Shown here: positions 7,016 through 15,172 of the stretch, one piece after another
How the letters are laid out: each line of letters begins with the position of its first letter
Position numbering within the stretch: position 1 is the first letter of the stretch
From: Olsenella_L kribbiana
GTDB lineage: Bacteria; Actinomycetota; Coriobacteriia; Coriobacteriales; Atopobiaceae
Length of the DNA stretch: 31,501 bases
Direction: 5' to 3'
Assembly: GCF_036408795.1 (NCBI RefSeq)
Contig: NZ_JAZGJP010000020.1
Coordinates: forward strand, 1 to 31,501
Translations under genes and position numbers: made by a program
Notes under the pieces: generated by a model
Seen by the model: only the letters and a program-made list of their open reading frames with translations
The model's database searches: none
What the model was told of the DNA's origin: nothing

Positions 7016-10000
7016 ATGACGGATTCGAAGAAGCCGCAGACCAAAGGCGGACTTACGAGGCGCTCTGTGCTGGGGCTGGGAGGCATCGGAGCCGGTGCTG
7101 TTGCCCTGGGTGTCGGCAACTACTATGCGAACAAGTATGCGCCGGTCATCAATACCTATCTCGGGCAGAAGAGCTACGAAGTCAAGGATGGTGGCGCAGG
7201 AGCTGAGGACAGCGTCTACTTCAAGGCGTCCTATAGCAGCGAGTCGGAGCGTCTTGCGGCAGATGCATCCATTGCCAAAGAAGTTGCGCAGGAAGGCTTC
7301 GTCCTCCTCAAGAATGATGGCGCGCTTCCGATGGCAGAAGGCAGGGTCACGCTTCTCGGTGTAAGCTCTGCAGACATCCTCTACGGCGGTGGCGGCTCCG
7401 GCGCTGTCGACTCCTCGACTGCTCCGACCCTGAAGTCTGCGCTCGAGGCTTCTGGCTTCGAGGTCAACCCGACGATGTGGAGCTTCTACACTGAAGGCGC
7501 GGGCAGCTCTATCCGCATGGATGTCGCCGATATCGCAGGCACGGGCCGCTATGTCATCCATGAGGAATCTCCGGACCTCTTCACCGATACGGAGACCGCA
7601 AGTCTCGGCGACTACAGCGATGCTGCCATCGTCGTCTTTGCCCGCTCCGGCTCGGAGAGCTCGGATGTCCCGAGGGCATATGATGAGTCGTATCTTCAGG
7701 ACGTCGATATCAAAGGCTATACCGGCACGGTCCATTCGAGCAGGCTCGATTCGGATGACGATCTTGGACGTCATTATCTGGAGCTCACCTCGAATGAGGA
7801 AGCGCTTCTGGAGTATGCTTCCCAGCACTTCGGCAGGGTTATCGTGCTGATCAATTCCGGCAATGCTATGGAGCTCTCGTTCCTCGACAGCAGCCGCTTC
7901 AACGTCGATGCCTGCCTCTGGATCGGCAACCCAGGCCAGGACGGCCTCTATGCCGTGGGCGATATCCTGACAGGCGCCGTGAATCCATCTGGCAAGACGG
8001 TCGATACCTACGCCCGCAACTCCCTGTCTGCGCCGGCGCTCATGAACTTCGGCTCGAATATCATCGCTGGCACAGACAATGCGCCATTCGTTGTCTACCA
8101 GGAAGGCATCTACGTCGGCTACAAGTACTATGAGACCCGCTACGAGGACTGCGTGCTCGGACAGGGCAACGCAGATTCCGCAGTCGGAGCATCCGACACT
8201 GCAGACAAGTGGAGCTATGGCAGCGAGGTGCAGTTCCCGTTCGGATTCGGCCTTTCCTATACCTCCTTCGAGCAGGTGCTTTCCGGAAGCGCCCAGAAGG
8301 ATGATACGGTGACCCTTACCGTCAAGGTCACCAACACGGGGTCTCTTGCAGGCAAGGATGTCGTCGAAGTCTATGGCCAGAGCCCCTATACGGACTATGA
8401 CCGCGCAAACGGCGTCGAGAAGGCTGCTGTCCAGCTGGTGGGCCTGGCCAAGACCGATGAGCTTGCACCTGGTCAGTCGCAGACGCTCGAGGTGGCCGTC
8501 TCCCTTGCAAGCCTCAAGAGCTACGACGAGGGCGGCAAGGGGACCTACATCTTCGAGGCAGGCGACTACTACCTCGCAATCGGTACGGATGTCCATGACG
8601 CCCTCAACAACATCCTTGCTGCCAAGGGTGCATCTGGCATGGATGCAGAGAGCGATGCAAGAAAGGCCGTGAAGCTCTCGCTTGGGGAGAGCAGCGACTA
8701 CGCCACTTCTCCCTATACCGGCGCTGCAGTTCAGAACCAGTTCGATGATGCGGACATGCGGAGCTATGACGCAAGCTTCACCTATCTGACGCGCAGCGAC
8801 TGGGAAGCCAGCTATCCCACGACCTACATCTTCACGGCAACTGATGAGGTGCTCCAGGCGCTTGCTGTACAGGAGGGACGGGACGATCCTTCCGCGGTGA
8901 TGCCGACGACAGGTGCCCAGAATGACCTCACGCTCGCGATGCTCCGTGAGGTCGATGCGGACGATCCGGCATGGGACGATCTTCTTGACCAGCTGACACC
9001 CGAAGAGATGTACAACCTGGTCCGTGTCGGCGGCTACCAGACTCAGGCGGTCAACTCGGTGGGCGCTCCAGCAACGGTCTGTGTCGATGGCCCTGCCTAT
9101 GTCGGCAATGCTGGCACGACAGGCGTCAATACCGTCGAGAAGACCTATGCCTGGTGCTCTGAGGTCGTCATCTCCTCGACCTGGAATCCTCCCTGCGCCA
9201 AGGCAATGGGAGAGCAGATCGGCGAGGACTGCCTCGCTCAGGGCGACCTCAACTTTGCGGGCTGGTATGCGCCGTCGATGAACATCCACCGTACGCCATT
9301 CTCGGGACGCAACTTCGAGTACTACTCAGAGGATGGCTTCCTCTCCGGACAGTTCGGAGCTGCCACGGTTGCAGGTGCCCGCTCCAAGGGCGTCATGACA
9401 TTCGTGAAGCACTTCGCTCTGAACGACCAGGAGACCAGCCGTACGACTATCGCCACGCTTTCCAACGAGCAGGCAATCAGGGAGATCTACCTTGCAGCCT
9501 TCGAGCCAAGCATCTCGGGAGGAGACGAGGGCACGCTCGGCATCATGCTGAGCATGAACCGCGTCGGCCTTGTCTGGTCTGGCGACAACAAGGGTCTCAC
9601 GACGAATGTCGTACGCGGCGAGTGGGGCTTTAAGGGTGCCATCATCACCGACCAGGCATCCTACCCGCAGGCCTTCCCGCTGCTGGCCATCCGTGCAGGC
9701 CTTGCTGGCGGTACTGACATGTGGCTCAACTCCGGTACCGACAACTGGCAGATCGATGGCTATGCATCGAATCCGACGGTCATGACGCAGCTGCGCCAGG
9801 CCTCCAAGCACATCCTCTATGCCGTCTCCCGCAGCCTTGCCATGAATGGCATCTCTTCCACGGCAAAGGTCGTCTCTGTCATGGCGCCATGGCAGATGGC
9901 ACTCACGGGAATCGATGTGGCAGCAGCGGTCGGTGCTGCGGCAGGCATCTACGCTATTGTCCGCGGGGCAAAGCGCCGCAAGGCTGAAGCTGCCGAGGAC

Positions 10001-10033
10001 GAGGAAAGCTCAGACAGCAGCACGAGCGAGTAG
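7016..10033 (+). CDS. Large secreted GH3 beta-glucosidase-type enzyme with permuted domain order
   Basis: A 1,005-aa exported GH3 enzyme. The N terminus TRRSVLGLGG (14-23) plus a hydrophobic run looks like a twin-arginine signal or anchor. Domains are in permuted order. The alpha/beta sandwich comes first (about 70-420, starting EGFVLLKNDGALP and ending FPFGFGLSYTSF). A fibronectin-III-like domain follows (about 430-510, VKVTNTGSLAGKDVVEVYGQ). The catalytic barrel is last (about 660-930), with the KHF pair at Lys798-His799 and the likely nucleophile Asp879 in GAIITDQASY. Such circular order is known in some rumen and gut GH3 glucosidases. A C-terminal membrane helix (about 960-980) is followed by RGAKRRK and an acidic Ser-rich tail, so it is probably held at the cell surface. 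The start follows AGGGAGGA. Substrate is unknown; beta-glucosides or beta-xylosides are likely. Confidence 0.92.
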   Translation: MTDSKKPQTKGGLTRRSVLGLGGIGAGAVALGVGNYYANKYAPVINTYLGQKSYEVKDGGAGAEDSVYFKASYSSESERLAADASIAKEVAQEGFVLLKNDGALPMAEGRVTLLGVSSADILYGGGGSGAVDSSTAPTLKSALEASGFEVNPTMWSFYTEGAGSSIRMDVADIAGTGRYVIHEESPDLFTDTETASLGDYSDAAIVVFARSGSESSDVPRAYDESYLQDVDIKGYTGTVHSSRLDSDDDLGRHYLELTSNEEALLEYASQHFGRVIVLINSGNAMELSFLDSSRFNVDACLWIGNPGQDGLYAVGDILTGAVNPSGKTVDTYARNSLSAPALMNFGSNIIAGTDNAPFVVYQEGIYVGYKYYETRYEDCVLGQGNADSAVGASDTADKWSYGSEVQFPFGFGLSYTSFEQVLSGSAQKDDTVTLTVKVTNTGSLAGKDVVEVYGQSPYTDYDRANGVEKAAVQLVGLAKTDELAPGQSQTLEVAVSLASLKSYDEGGKGTYIFEAGDYYLAIGTDVHDALNNILAAKGASGMDAESDARKAVKLSLGESSDYATSPYTGAAVQNQFDDADMRSYDASFTYLTRSDWEASYPTTYIFTATDEVLQALAVQEGRDDPSAVMPTTGAQNDLTLAMLREVDADDPAWDDLLDQLTPEEMYNLVRVGGYQTQAVNSVGAPATVCVDGPAYVGNAGTTGVNTVEKTYAWCSEVVISSTWNPPCAKAMGEQIGEDCLAQGDLNFAGWYAPSMNIHRTPFSGRNFEYYSEDGFLSGQFGAATVAGARSKGVMTFVKHFALNDQETSRTTIATLSNEQAIREIYLAAFEPSISGGDEGTLGIMLSMNRVGLVWSGDNKGLTTNVVRGEWGFKGAIITDQASYPQAFPLLAIRAGLAGGTDMWLNSGTDNWQIDGYASNPTVMTQLRQASKHILYAVSRSLAMNGISSTAKVVSVMAPWQMALTGIDVAAAVGAAAGIYAIVRGAKRRKAEAAEDEESSDSSTSE

Positions 10034-10053
10034 GTTCATCGACATCTGGATCA

Positions 10054-10087
10054 GTGCCCCTGAAGCCATTGACAGCTTCAGGGGCAC
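10054..10087 (+). terminator. Strong hairpin after the GH3 gene
   Basis: A 13-bp perfect inverted repeat (GTGCCCCTGAAGC and its complement) around an 8-base loop begins 21 bases after the GH3 stop. There is no T run directly after it, so it may be a terminator or mRNA-stabilising stem. Confidence 0.6.
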
Positions 10088-10203
10088 ATCTGCATTGGGA
10101 GTGTTTTCGGATTCGTCCTTGTGGCTAGCTAAGTGCAAGCGGAGAAGCACATTGGGTATGAGTTCTCTTGAATGATGCAGGCTTTCTCTTGGAGGAGGTA
10201 CTT

Positions 10204-10734
10204 ATGGAAAATGCTCTTGAAGCAATCCATAACCGCCGCAGCGTCCGCGCCTATGAGGACAAGGCGGTGCCGAAGGACCTTATAGACAAGGTTATCGATG
10301 CTGGACTCTGGGCGCCAAGCGGCATGGGCAGGCAGTCTGCCATCGTCGTTGCTGTCACGGACAAGGAGAAGATCTCCTGGCTCTCCGAGCTCAACAGGAA
10401 GATCGGCGGCTGGAAAGAGGGGTTCGATCCTTTCTATGGGGCACCAGTCGTGCTCATGGTCCTCGGCAAGAAGGACATGCCGACCTATGTCTGCGATGGC
10501 TCCCTCATGATCGGCACCATGGGGATAGCTGCTGAAGAGCTGGGTCTCGGCAGCTGCTGGATCCATCGAGCGAAGGAAGAATCGGAGATGCCGGAAGTCC
10601 AGGAGTGGCTCTCCTCGCTCGGCGTGCCGGAAGGCTATGAAGGCGTGGGACATCTGATTCTGGGCTATCCTGTGAAGGACAAGGTGGCTGCTCCGCAGCC
10701 CCGCAAGGACGGCCGCGCCTTCTGGGCGGAGTAG
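10204..10734 (+). CDS. Nitroreductase-family protein
   Basis: A 176-aa FMN-dependent nitroreductase-family oxidoreductase, cytoplasmic, of the short single-domain type. The N terminus has the family signature NRRSVRAYEDKAVP (FMN phosphate-binding Arg residues), followed by AGLWAPSGMGRQ. The later part has GTMGIAAEELGLGSCWIH and HLILGYP, both usual in this family. The start at 10204 is fixed by GGAGGAGG six bases upstream; an in-frame ATG at 10168 lies before that site. The true electron acceptor cannot be inferred. It stands after a strong hairpin and 75 bases before the YwaF-like gene on the same strand. Confidence 0.92.
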   Translation: MENALEAIHNRRSVRAYEDKAVPKDLIDKVIDAGLWAPSGMGRQSAIVVAVTDKEKISWLSELNRKIGGWKEGFDPFYGAPVVLMVLGKKDMPTYVCDGSLMIGTMGIAAEELGLGSCWIHRAKEESEMPEVQEWLSSLGVPEGYEGVGHLILGYPVKDKVAAPQPRKDGRAFWAE

Positions 10735-10808
10735 GTGGCAGGAAGCAGGAATCCCGCCTTCGGTGGCTGAAGGGCCGGCCGATCAGGTCTTGAAGGAGGA
10801 GGCCTGGG

Positions 10809-11585
10809 ATGGAGACAGTCCTTCCATGGCTCGTGAACCTCTTCACGCCGGCGACCCTTCTGGCAGAAGGCCAGGGCTGGCCGCTCTTCGGAGCTGTGCA
10901 TGTTGCCTGGCTCGCGGCATCGTGTGCTCTCATCGCCTTCTGTGTCCTCCATTACCGTGCGCTGCCGCGAGGAAAGGCACGAAGGCGGATGAGCTATGCC
11001 GTCACGGCCGTGCCGCTGGCCCTTCTTGCCTCGCAGGATATAGGATTCATTGCCACGGGCACATTTGCACCCAGCTGGTGGCCGCTCCATACCTGCAATG
11101 CCTGCGAGTATCTCGGCATCATCTATGCGATATGGCCGGCTCCCTGGATAGGGGAGACGCTCTTCTGCCTTTCTGCCACAGGAGCCATCTGTGCCGTGCT
11201 GTTCCCTGGCTGGGCATGGTGTCCGCCTCTGTCATGGCCGGTCATCTGCGGCTTTGCCGAGCATTCCCTGATGCTTGCCCTGGTCCTCATGAAGCTTGCG
11301 ACCGGCGAGCTTCGGCCCAGCATCGGACGTCTTTGGCAGGCGGTTGCCTTCACAGGTGCCTATCTTGTCTTCTGCCTTGCGGTGAATGCCCGCTTCGGGA
11401 CAAACTTCATGTTCGTGCGCGTGCCGGCAGAAGGCTCCCCTCTCGAGGCCTTCTTCCAGCTCTTCGGCTGGCCAGGCTATCTGGTGCCCTATGGGCTGGG
11501 GGTGCTCGGCATCTGGATTCTCATGCATAAAGGATATGTTAGGCTGTGCCGGCATTGCACGCATGCAGGGGCATGCAGGCACTGA
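10809..11585 (+). CDS. YwaF/TIGR02206-like integral membrane protein
   Basis: A 258-aa protein with about seven hydrophobic segments. Sequence marks of the YwaF/TIGR02206 family are the N-terminal FGAVHVAWL stretch, WPLHTCNACEYLG after the second or third helix, and NARFGTNFMFVRVP before the final WPGYLVPYGLGVLGI helix. The family's role is not established. The start at 10809 follows AGGAGGAGG closely. The last 15 residues (HKGYVRLCRHCTHAGACRH) are hydrophilic and Cys/His-rich; they coincide with GCATGC-rich DNA and may be a readthrough-type extension. It probably shares a transcript with the nitroreductase. Confidence 0.82.
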   Translation: METVLPWLVNLFTPATLLAEGQGWPLFGAVHVAWLAASCALIAFCVLHYRALPRGKARRRMSYAVTAVPLALLASQDIGFIATGTFAPSWWPLHTCNACEYLGIIYAIWPAPWIGETLFCLSATGAICAVLFPGWAWCPPLSWPVICGFAEHSLMLALVLMKLATGELRPSIGRLWQAVAFTGAYLVFCLAVNARFGTNFMFVRVPAEGSPLEAFFQLFGWPGYLVPYGLGVLGIWILMHKGYVRLCRHCTHAGACRH

Positions 11586-11596
11586 GATACGTGCCT
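11577..11596 (+). terminator. Hairpin overlapping the stop codon of the YwaF-like gene
   Basis: AGGCAC and GTGCCT pair around an 8-base loop that contains the TGA stop. The arms extend imperfectly outward. No T run follows, so termination is uncertain. Confidence 0.35.
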
Positions 11597-11652
11597 CTGC
11601 ACGGATGCGCAGACATCCTGCTGGCTGTGCATGTCAACACGATAAACTCTTC

Positions 11653-11681
11653 TTGAAGGAGCAGGGATGTGCTGGGATACT
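11653..11681 (+). promoter_or_regulatory. Candidate sigma70-type promoter for DUF969-DUF979-pcp
   Basis: TTGAAG at 11653-11658 and GATACT at 11676-11681 are separated by 17 bases, a good match to -35 and -10 elements. They lie about 85 bases before the DUF969 start. Confidence 0.5.
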
Positions 11682-11701
11682 GTCGTGCTGCAACTGATGG
11701 T

Positions 11702-11745
11702 GGCAGGGCCTGGCATCCGAGGAACTCTGGCTTTTGTGCCCTGCC
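11702..11745 (+). promoter_or_regulatory. Leader hairpin upstream of the DUF969 gene
   Basis: GGCAGGGC (11702-11709) and GCCCTGCC (11738-11745) are perfect complements enclosing 28 bases, ending about nine bases before the AAAGGG ribosome binding site. It could be a stem in the mRNA leader affecting translation. No known riboswitch class is recognised. Confidence 0.35.
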
Positions 11746-11764
11746 TTCACGAGAAAGGGTGCAG

Positions 11765-12478
11765 ATGGAAGCACTCAAGCTTCTTGGCATCGTGATCGTC
11801 GTGATCGGGTTTGCCCTCAAATGGGATTCGATCCTGACGATCATGGCTGCCGCTGTCGTAACCGCCCTCATTGCAGGCATGGACCCTCTGGTTTTCCTGC
11901 AGACGCTGGGCAAGAGCTTCGTCTCGAACCGCAACATGCTCATCACGGTCGTCGTGTTCCTGCTGACGGGCACGCTCGAGAGGAACGGCCTGAAGGAAGC
12001 GGCGAAAGACGTGATGGCAAAGGTGAAGAATGCCACAGCCGGCATCGTGCTCGGTGCCTACGGCGTCTTCCGCGTGATCTTTGCTGCCTTCAATGTCAGC
12101 TTTGGTGGCGTTGCCGGCTTCGTGAAGCCTGTCGTCATGCCCATGGCAGAGGCGGCAGACGAGGCAGGTGGCCACAAGATGTCCCGCAAGCATCATGAGG
12201 AGCTCAAGGCCATGGCAGCCGGCATGGAGAATGTCGCCTGGTTCTTCGGCCAGGTGCTCTTCGTCGGCACGTCTGGCATGCTGCTTGTCCAGGGCACGAT
12301 GGCTGACCTCGGCTACACGGTCGACCTTCCCCAGCTCGCTGCCATCCAGATCCCTGTCGCCGTCGTCGCGGTCGTCGTTACGACGATCTACTACGCGATC
12401 TGCGACAAGAAGCTCACGAAGGAAGATCCGAAGCAGCTCGAGGCTGAGGCTGCGGCCGGCGTGAAGGAGGAAGACTGA
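11765..12478 (+). CDS. DUF969-family membrane protein (putative transporter subunit)
   Basis: A 237-aa integral membrane protein with about five to six hydrophobic segments and no signal peptide. The N terminus LLGIVIVVIGFALKWDSILTI, the stretch LTGTLERNGLKEAAKDVM and the conserved FNVSFGGVAGFVKPVVMPMAEAA are characteristic of DUF969. The start at 11765 follows GAAAGGGTGC; an upstream in-frame start at 11669 is rejected for lack of a site. The stop TGA overlaps the ATG of the DUF979 gene, so the two are translationally coupled and probably form one complex. DUF969, DUF979 and pcp occur together in several bacteria; the gene order suggests uptake of pyroglutamyl compounds, which is inference from context only. 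Confidence 0.88.
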   Translation: MEALKLLGIVIVVIGFALKWDSILTIMAAAVVTALIAGMDPLVFLQTLGKSFVSNRNMLITVVVFLLTGTLERNGLKEAAKDVMAKVKNATAGIVLGAYGVFRVIFAAFNVSFGGVAGFVKPVVMPMAEAADEAGGHKMSRKHHEELKAMAAGMENVAWFFGQVLFVGTSGMLLVQGTMADLGYTVDLPQLAAIQIPVAVVAVVVTTIYYAICDKKLTKEDPKQLEAEAAAGVKEED

Positions 12479-13443
12479 TGGGTGTCATCGAATTCTTCCA
12501 GAGCGCCGATGTGACGCTTTCCCAGAAGCTCCTCGAGGTCGTCTACCTGATCATTGGCCTCGTCTGCATCTATGCAGGAATCCGCAATGCAAAGGACGAG
12601 ACGAACGAAAAGAGGATCGGCACGGCCTTCTTCTGGTGCATTCTCGGCATCCTCTTCATCGTCGGCCCGTGGGTGCCGTATGAGGTGGACGGCGTCCTCG
12701 TTATCCTCATGGTCATCCCGCCGATTGCAAAGCAGGTCGGCAAGGGCGCAGACCGCACGAAGCCGACCGACACTGAGGCGCATGCCGGCTACAAGGACCT
12801 TGGCACGAAGATCTTCATCCCTGCCTTCTCCATCGGCGTCGTTGCCCTGATCTTTGCCCTCTTCACGAAAATCAGCTCGCTTGTCGGCATCACCGTCGGC
12901 GTCTTCATCGGCATGGTCGTCCTGCACTTCATGCGTCCGAAGCAGAACACCATGAAGGTCTATCTCGAGGATTCCCGGCGCATGATCGATATCGTGGGCA
13001 CGCTGATCATGCTTCCGACGCTCCTTGCAATCCTGGGATCGGTCTTCACGGCAGCAGGCGTCGGCAACGTGATCTCCGATATCGTCGGTGCCATCATCCC
13101 GCAGGGCAACATGGTCGTCGGCATCGTTGTCTACTGCCTCGGCATGGCCCTCTTCACGATGATCATGGGCAATGCCTTTGCCGCCATCACGGTCATGACG
13201 GTAGGCATCGGAGCCCCCTTCGTGCTGTCCCTCGGCGCAGATCCCGTCATCGTCGGCTCCCTTGCCCTTACCTGTGGCTACTGCGGCACGCTCATGACGC
13301 CGATGGCGGCAAACTTCAATATCGTGCCGGTCGCGATTCTCGAGATGGACGACGAGTACGGTGTCATCAAGAAGCAGATCGTTCCTGCCCTCATCATGCT
13401 TGCCTTCCAGATCCTCTTGATGATCTGCCTTGTCGCGCTGTAG
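12478..13443 (+). CDS. DUF979-family membrane protein (putative transporter subunit)
   Basis: A 321-aa polytopic membrane protein with about eight to nine hydrophobic segments. Its start ATG shares a base with the preceding stop (TGATG). Recognisable DUF979 stretches are VVYLIIGLVCIYAGIRN near the N terminus, MVIPPIAKQVGKG, MGNAFAAITVMTVGIGAPF and GYCGTLMTPMAANFNIVPVAILEM. The last resembles a substrate-path motif of ion-coupled transporters. It probably partners DUF969 in a two-component permease. The pcp gene follows 75 bases later beyond a hairpin. Confidence 0.88.
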   Translation: MGVIEFFQSADVTLSQKLLEVVYLIIGLVCIYAGIRNAKDETNEKRIGTAFFWCILGILFIVGPWVPYEVDGVLVILMVIPPIAKQVGKGADRTKPTDTEAHAGYKDLGTKIFIPAFSIGVVALIFALFTKISSLVGITVGVFIGMVVLHFMRPKQNTMKVYLEDSRRMIDIVGTLIMLPTLLAILGSVFTAAGVGNVISDIVGAIIPQGNMVVGIVVYCLGMALFTMIMGNAFAAITVMTVGIGAPFVLSLGADPVIVGSLALTCGYCGTLMTPMAANFNIVPVAILEMDDEYGVIKKQIVPALIMLAFQILLMICLVAL

Positions 13444-13473
13444 TTGGGTAGAGACCTCTAAAGCAAAGAATGA

Positions 13474-13498
13474 GAGCCTGCCTCGCGGCAGGCTCTTT
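13474..13498 (+). terminator. Hairpin between DUF979 gene and pcp
   Basis: A 9-bp perfect stem (GAGCCTGCC and GGCAGGCTC) with a TCGC tetraloop is followed by the short T-rich TTTC. It lies 30 bases after the DUF979 stop and 21 bases before pcp. It may terminate partially and set the pcp dose, since no obvious new promoter lies in the gap. Confidence 0.6.
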
Positions 13499-13518
13499 CG
13501 GGAGAGAGAAGGTTCGCA

Positions 13519-14166
13519 ATGAAGAAGATTCTCGTGACCGGCTTCCAGCCATTCGGTGGCGAGACCATGAACCCGGCCTGGGAGGCCGTGCGCAGGCTTC
13601 CAGATACGATTGGTGGCGCCTCCGTCACGAAGGTCGAGATCCCGGTCGTCTTCGGCAAGGGTCCCGAAGCTGTGGACAAGGCAATCGACGAGGTCGAGCC
13701 CGACCTCGTGCTCTGCGTGGGCCAGGCAGGCGGACGTGCGAAGATCACGCCCGAGTTTGTCGGCATCAACTACGCCGATGCCCGCATCCCGGACAATGAC
13801 GGGAACCAGCCGGTGGCAGAGCGTATCGCCGCCGATGGCCCCGACGCCTACTTCGCGACGCTTCCCGTCAAGGCGATGGTCCAGGCCATGGCAGAGGCCG
13901 GCATTCCGGCGGAGGTCTCCTATACGGCTGGCACCTATGTCTGCAACGACGTGATGTATTCGCTGCTGCATACGCTTGCAACGAAGCATCCGGGTGTCCG
14001 TGGCGGATTCCTCCATGTCCCGTATGCGACGGAGCAGGCCTGCCATCTGCCATCTGCTACGCCGAGCATGTCGCTCGACATGATGGCGCGCGGCATCGAG
14101 CTTGGCCTGGCCGCTGCTGTCGAGCGCACGGACGATGTGAAGGCAGCGACGGGCACGACGCACTAG
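13519..14166 (+). CDS. pcp: Pyrrolidone-carboxylate peptidase (pyroglutamyl peptidase I)
   Basis: A 215-aa cytoplasmic cysteine peptidase (family C15) that removes N-terminal pyroglutamate (5-oxoproline) from peptides. The length is usual for the family. The catalytic triad is visible as Glu79 in KITPEFVGIN, Cys142 in TYVCNDVMY and His166 in FLHVPYA. Other family marks are TGFQPFGG at residues 7-14, LCVGQAGGR and ARIPDNDGNQP. The start follows GAGAGAAGG. Together with the two preceding putative permease genes it points to use of pyroglutamyl peptides or 5-oxoproline. No 5-oxoprolinase gene is in the window. Confidence 0.96.
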   Translation: MKKILVTGFQPFGGETMNPAWEAVRRLPDTIGGASVTKVEIPVVFGKGPEAVDKAIDEVEPDLVLCVGQAGGRAKITPEFVGINYADARIPDNDGNQPVAERIAADGPDAYFATLPVKAMVQAMAEAGIPAEVSYTAGTYVCNDVMYSLLHTLATKHPGVRGGFLHVPYATEQACHLPSATPSMSLDMMARGIELGLAAAVERTDDVKAATGTTH

Positions 14167-14175
14167 CCAGCAGTC

Positions 14176-14205
14176 TGTGATGGATCTGTGTGTGATGGAT
14201 CTGTG
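14176..14205 (+). repeat. Perfect 15-bp tandem duplication after pcp
   Basis: TGTGATGGATCTGTG occurs twice in direct succession at 14176-14190 and 14191-14205, beginning ten bases after the pcp stop and abutting the terminator stem. It looks like a replication-slippage duplication. Confidence 0.85.
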
Positions 14206-14248
14206 GGAAGCCTCGGGAGATTCGCTCTTCCGGGGCTTCCTTCGTCTT
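14206..14248 (+). terminator. Intrinsic terminator after pcp
   Basis: GGAAGCC and GGCTTCC form the outer stem (14206-14240), with an inner CGGGAGA/TCTTCCG stem around TTCG, followed by TTCGTCTT. This is a convincing end for the DUF969-DUF979-pcp transcript. Confidence 0.75.
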
Positions 14249-14284
14249 GTGTGCCCTGCATAATTCCAGCTCAATGCCTCAAAT

Positions 14285-14314
14285 GGACGCCTGTCCCATC
14301 TGAGACAGGCGTCC
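14285..14314. repeat. 11-bp perfect inverted repeat upstream of the alpha/beta hydrolase
   Basis: GGACGCCTGTC (14285-14295) and GACAGGCGTCC (14304-14314) surround an 8-base centre. No T run follows on the plus strand. It lies 90 bases before the hydrolase start and may be a second terminator stem or an operator. Confidence 0.7.
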
Positions 14315-14404
14315 CAATCATGGGAAATGGTAAAGGGGCTGCACATTCTTCAGCCAGAATGGTTCCACAGATCCAGACAACAGGGACTTTCCGGGAGGCT
14401 TTCC

Positions 14405-15169
14405 ATGGGCTATGCAGAACGCGAGCACTGGTGCCAGCGCGATGACAAGAAGATCTACGGAAAGCTCTTTCTGCCGGATGGGTGGGACGACGGCAGGCCT
14501 CGTGCCACGGCCATCTTTGCTCATGGGCTTTCGACGAACCATGGGGACATGGAGCCCTACGCCAGGACAGCTGCTGAGCGGGGCATGGTGACGTATGTCT
14601 TCGACTTCTGTGGAGGTGGCGGCTATTCGATGAGCAGCTGGCAGGATAACATGTCGCTCTTCACGGAGCAGCACGATCTCGAGGCAGTGGCTTGGGAGCT
14701 CTCGCGCGAGCCTTATGTGGATGAACACAATCTCTTCCTCTGCGGTGCCTCGCTCGGTGCCACGATCGCGCTCATGGCAGCAAGGGCGAATGTGCAGCTC
14801 GTGAAAGGCTGCGCCCTGCTCTATCCTGCCTTCAACCTGCATGATGCAGTGCATGGCGCATGCCAGAGAAGGGAAGACCTGCCTGAGCGCTTCCATGTGA
14901 TGAGCATGGATGTGTCGGGAGACTTCCTGCGCTCCTGCTGGGACTACGACTTCTTCGAGCACATCCCGGCCTTCGCACAGGACGTGATCATCTTCCATGG
15001 GGACGCAGACCAAGTCGTGCCGCTCTCGTATTCCCAGCGTGCCCAGTCGCTCTTCCCGCGCTGCGAGCTCCATGTGATTCCAGGCGGTGGCCATGGCTTT
15101 GTCGACCCCTATTACTGGCAGGTCGTGAGCGAGGCGGCAGAGTGGCTGCGTGCCCACATCTGGCGCTAG
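14405..15169 (+). CDS. Alpha/beta hydrolase (serine esterase/lipase-like)
   Basis: A 254-aa cytoplasmic alpha/beta-hydrolase-fold protein. FAHGLSTNHGDM carries the oxyanion-hole HG region, GASLGATIAL the nucleophile elbow (Ser in G-x-S-x-G), HGDADQVVP the acid Asp and GGGHGFVDP the catalytic His, giving a complete triad in the proper order. The cap region between elbow and Asp is short. The start at 14405 follows GGGAGG; an upstream in-frame ATG at 14327 lies before that site. The substrate is unknown; acyl esterase or feruloyl-esterase-like members share this pattern. It stands alone between the pcp terminator and a convergent metallophosphoesterase, whose stop is four bases away. Confidence 0.9.
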   Translation: MGYAEREHWCQRDDKKIYGKLFLPDGWDDGRPRATAIFAHGLSTNHGDMEPYARTAAERGMVTYVFDFCGGGGYSMSSWQDNMSLFTEQHDLEAVAWELSREPYVDEHNLFLCGASLGATIALMAARANVQLVKGCALLYPAFNLHDAVHGACQRREDLPERFHVMSMDVSGDFLRSCWDYDFFEHIPAFAQDVIIFHGDADQVVPLSYSQRAQSLFPRCELHVIPGGGHGFVDPYYWQVVSEAAEWLRAHIWR

Positions 15170-15172
15170 CTT

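Noticed and set aside
6956..9289. A 777-codon open frame on the minus strand opposite the permuted GH3 gene
   Set aside because: It has no recognisable motif, while the plus strand encodes a clear GH3. Long antisense frames arise from the G/C-ending codon bias here.
12391..14346. A 651-codon open frame on the minus strand opposite DUF969, DUF979 and pcp
   Set aside because: Its translation is His/Asp/Arg-rich low-complexity sequence, a shadow of membrane-protein codons on the other strand.
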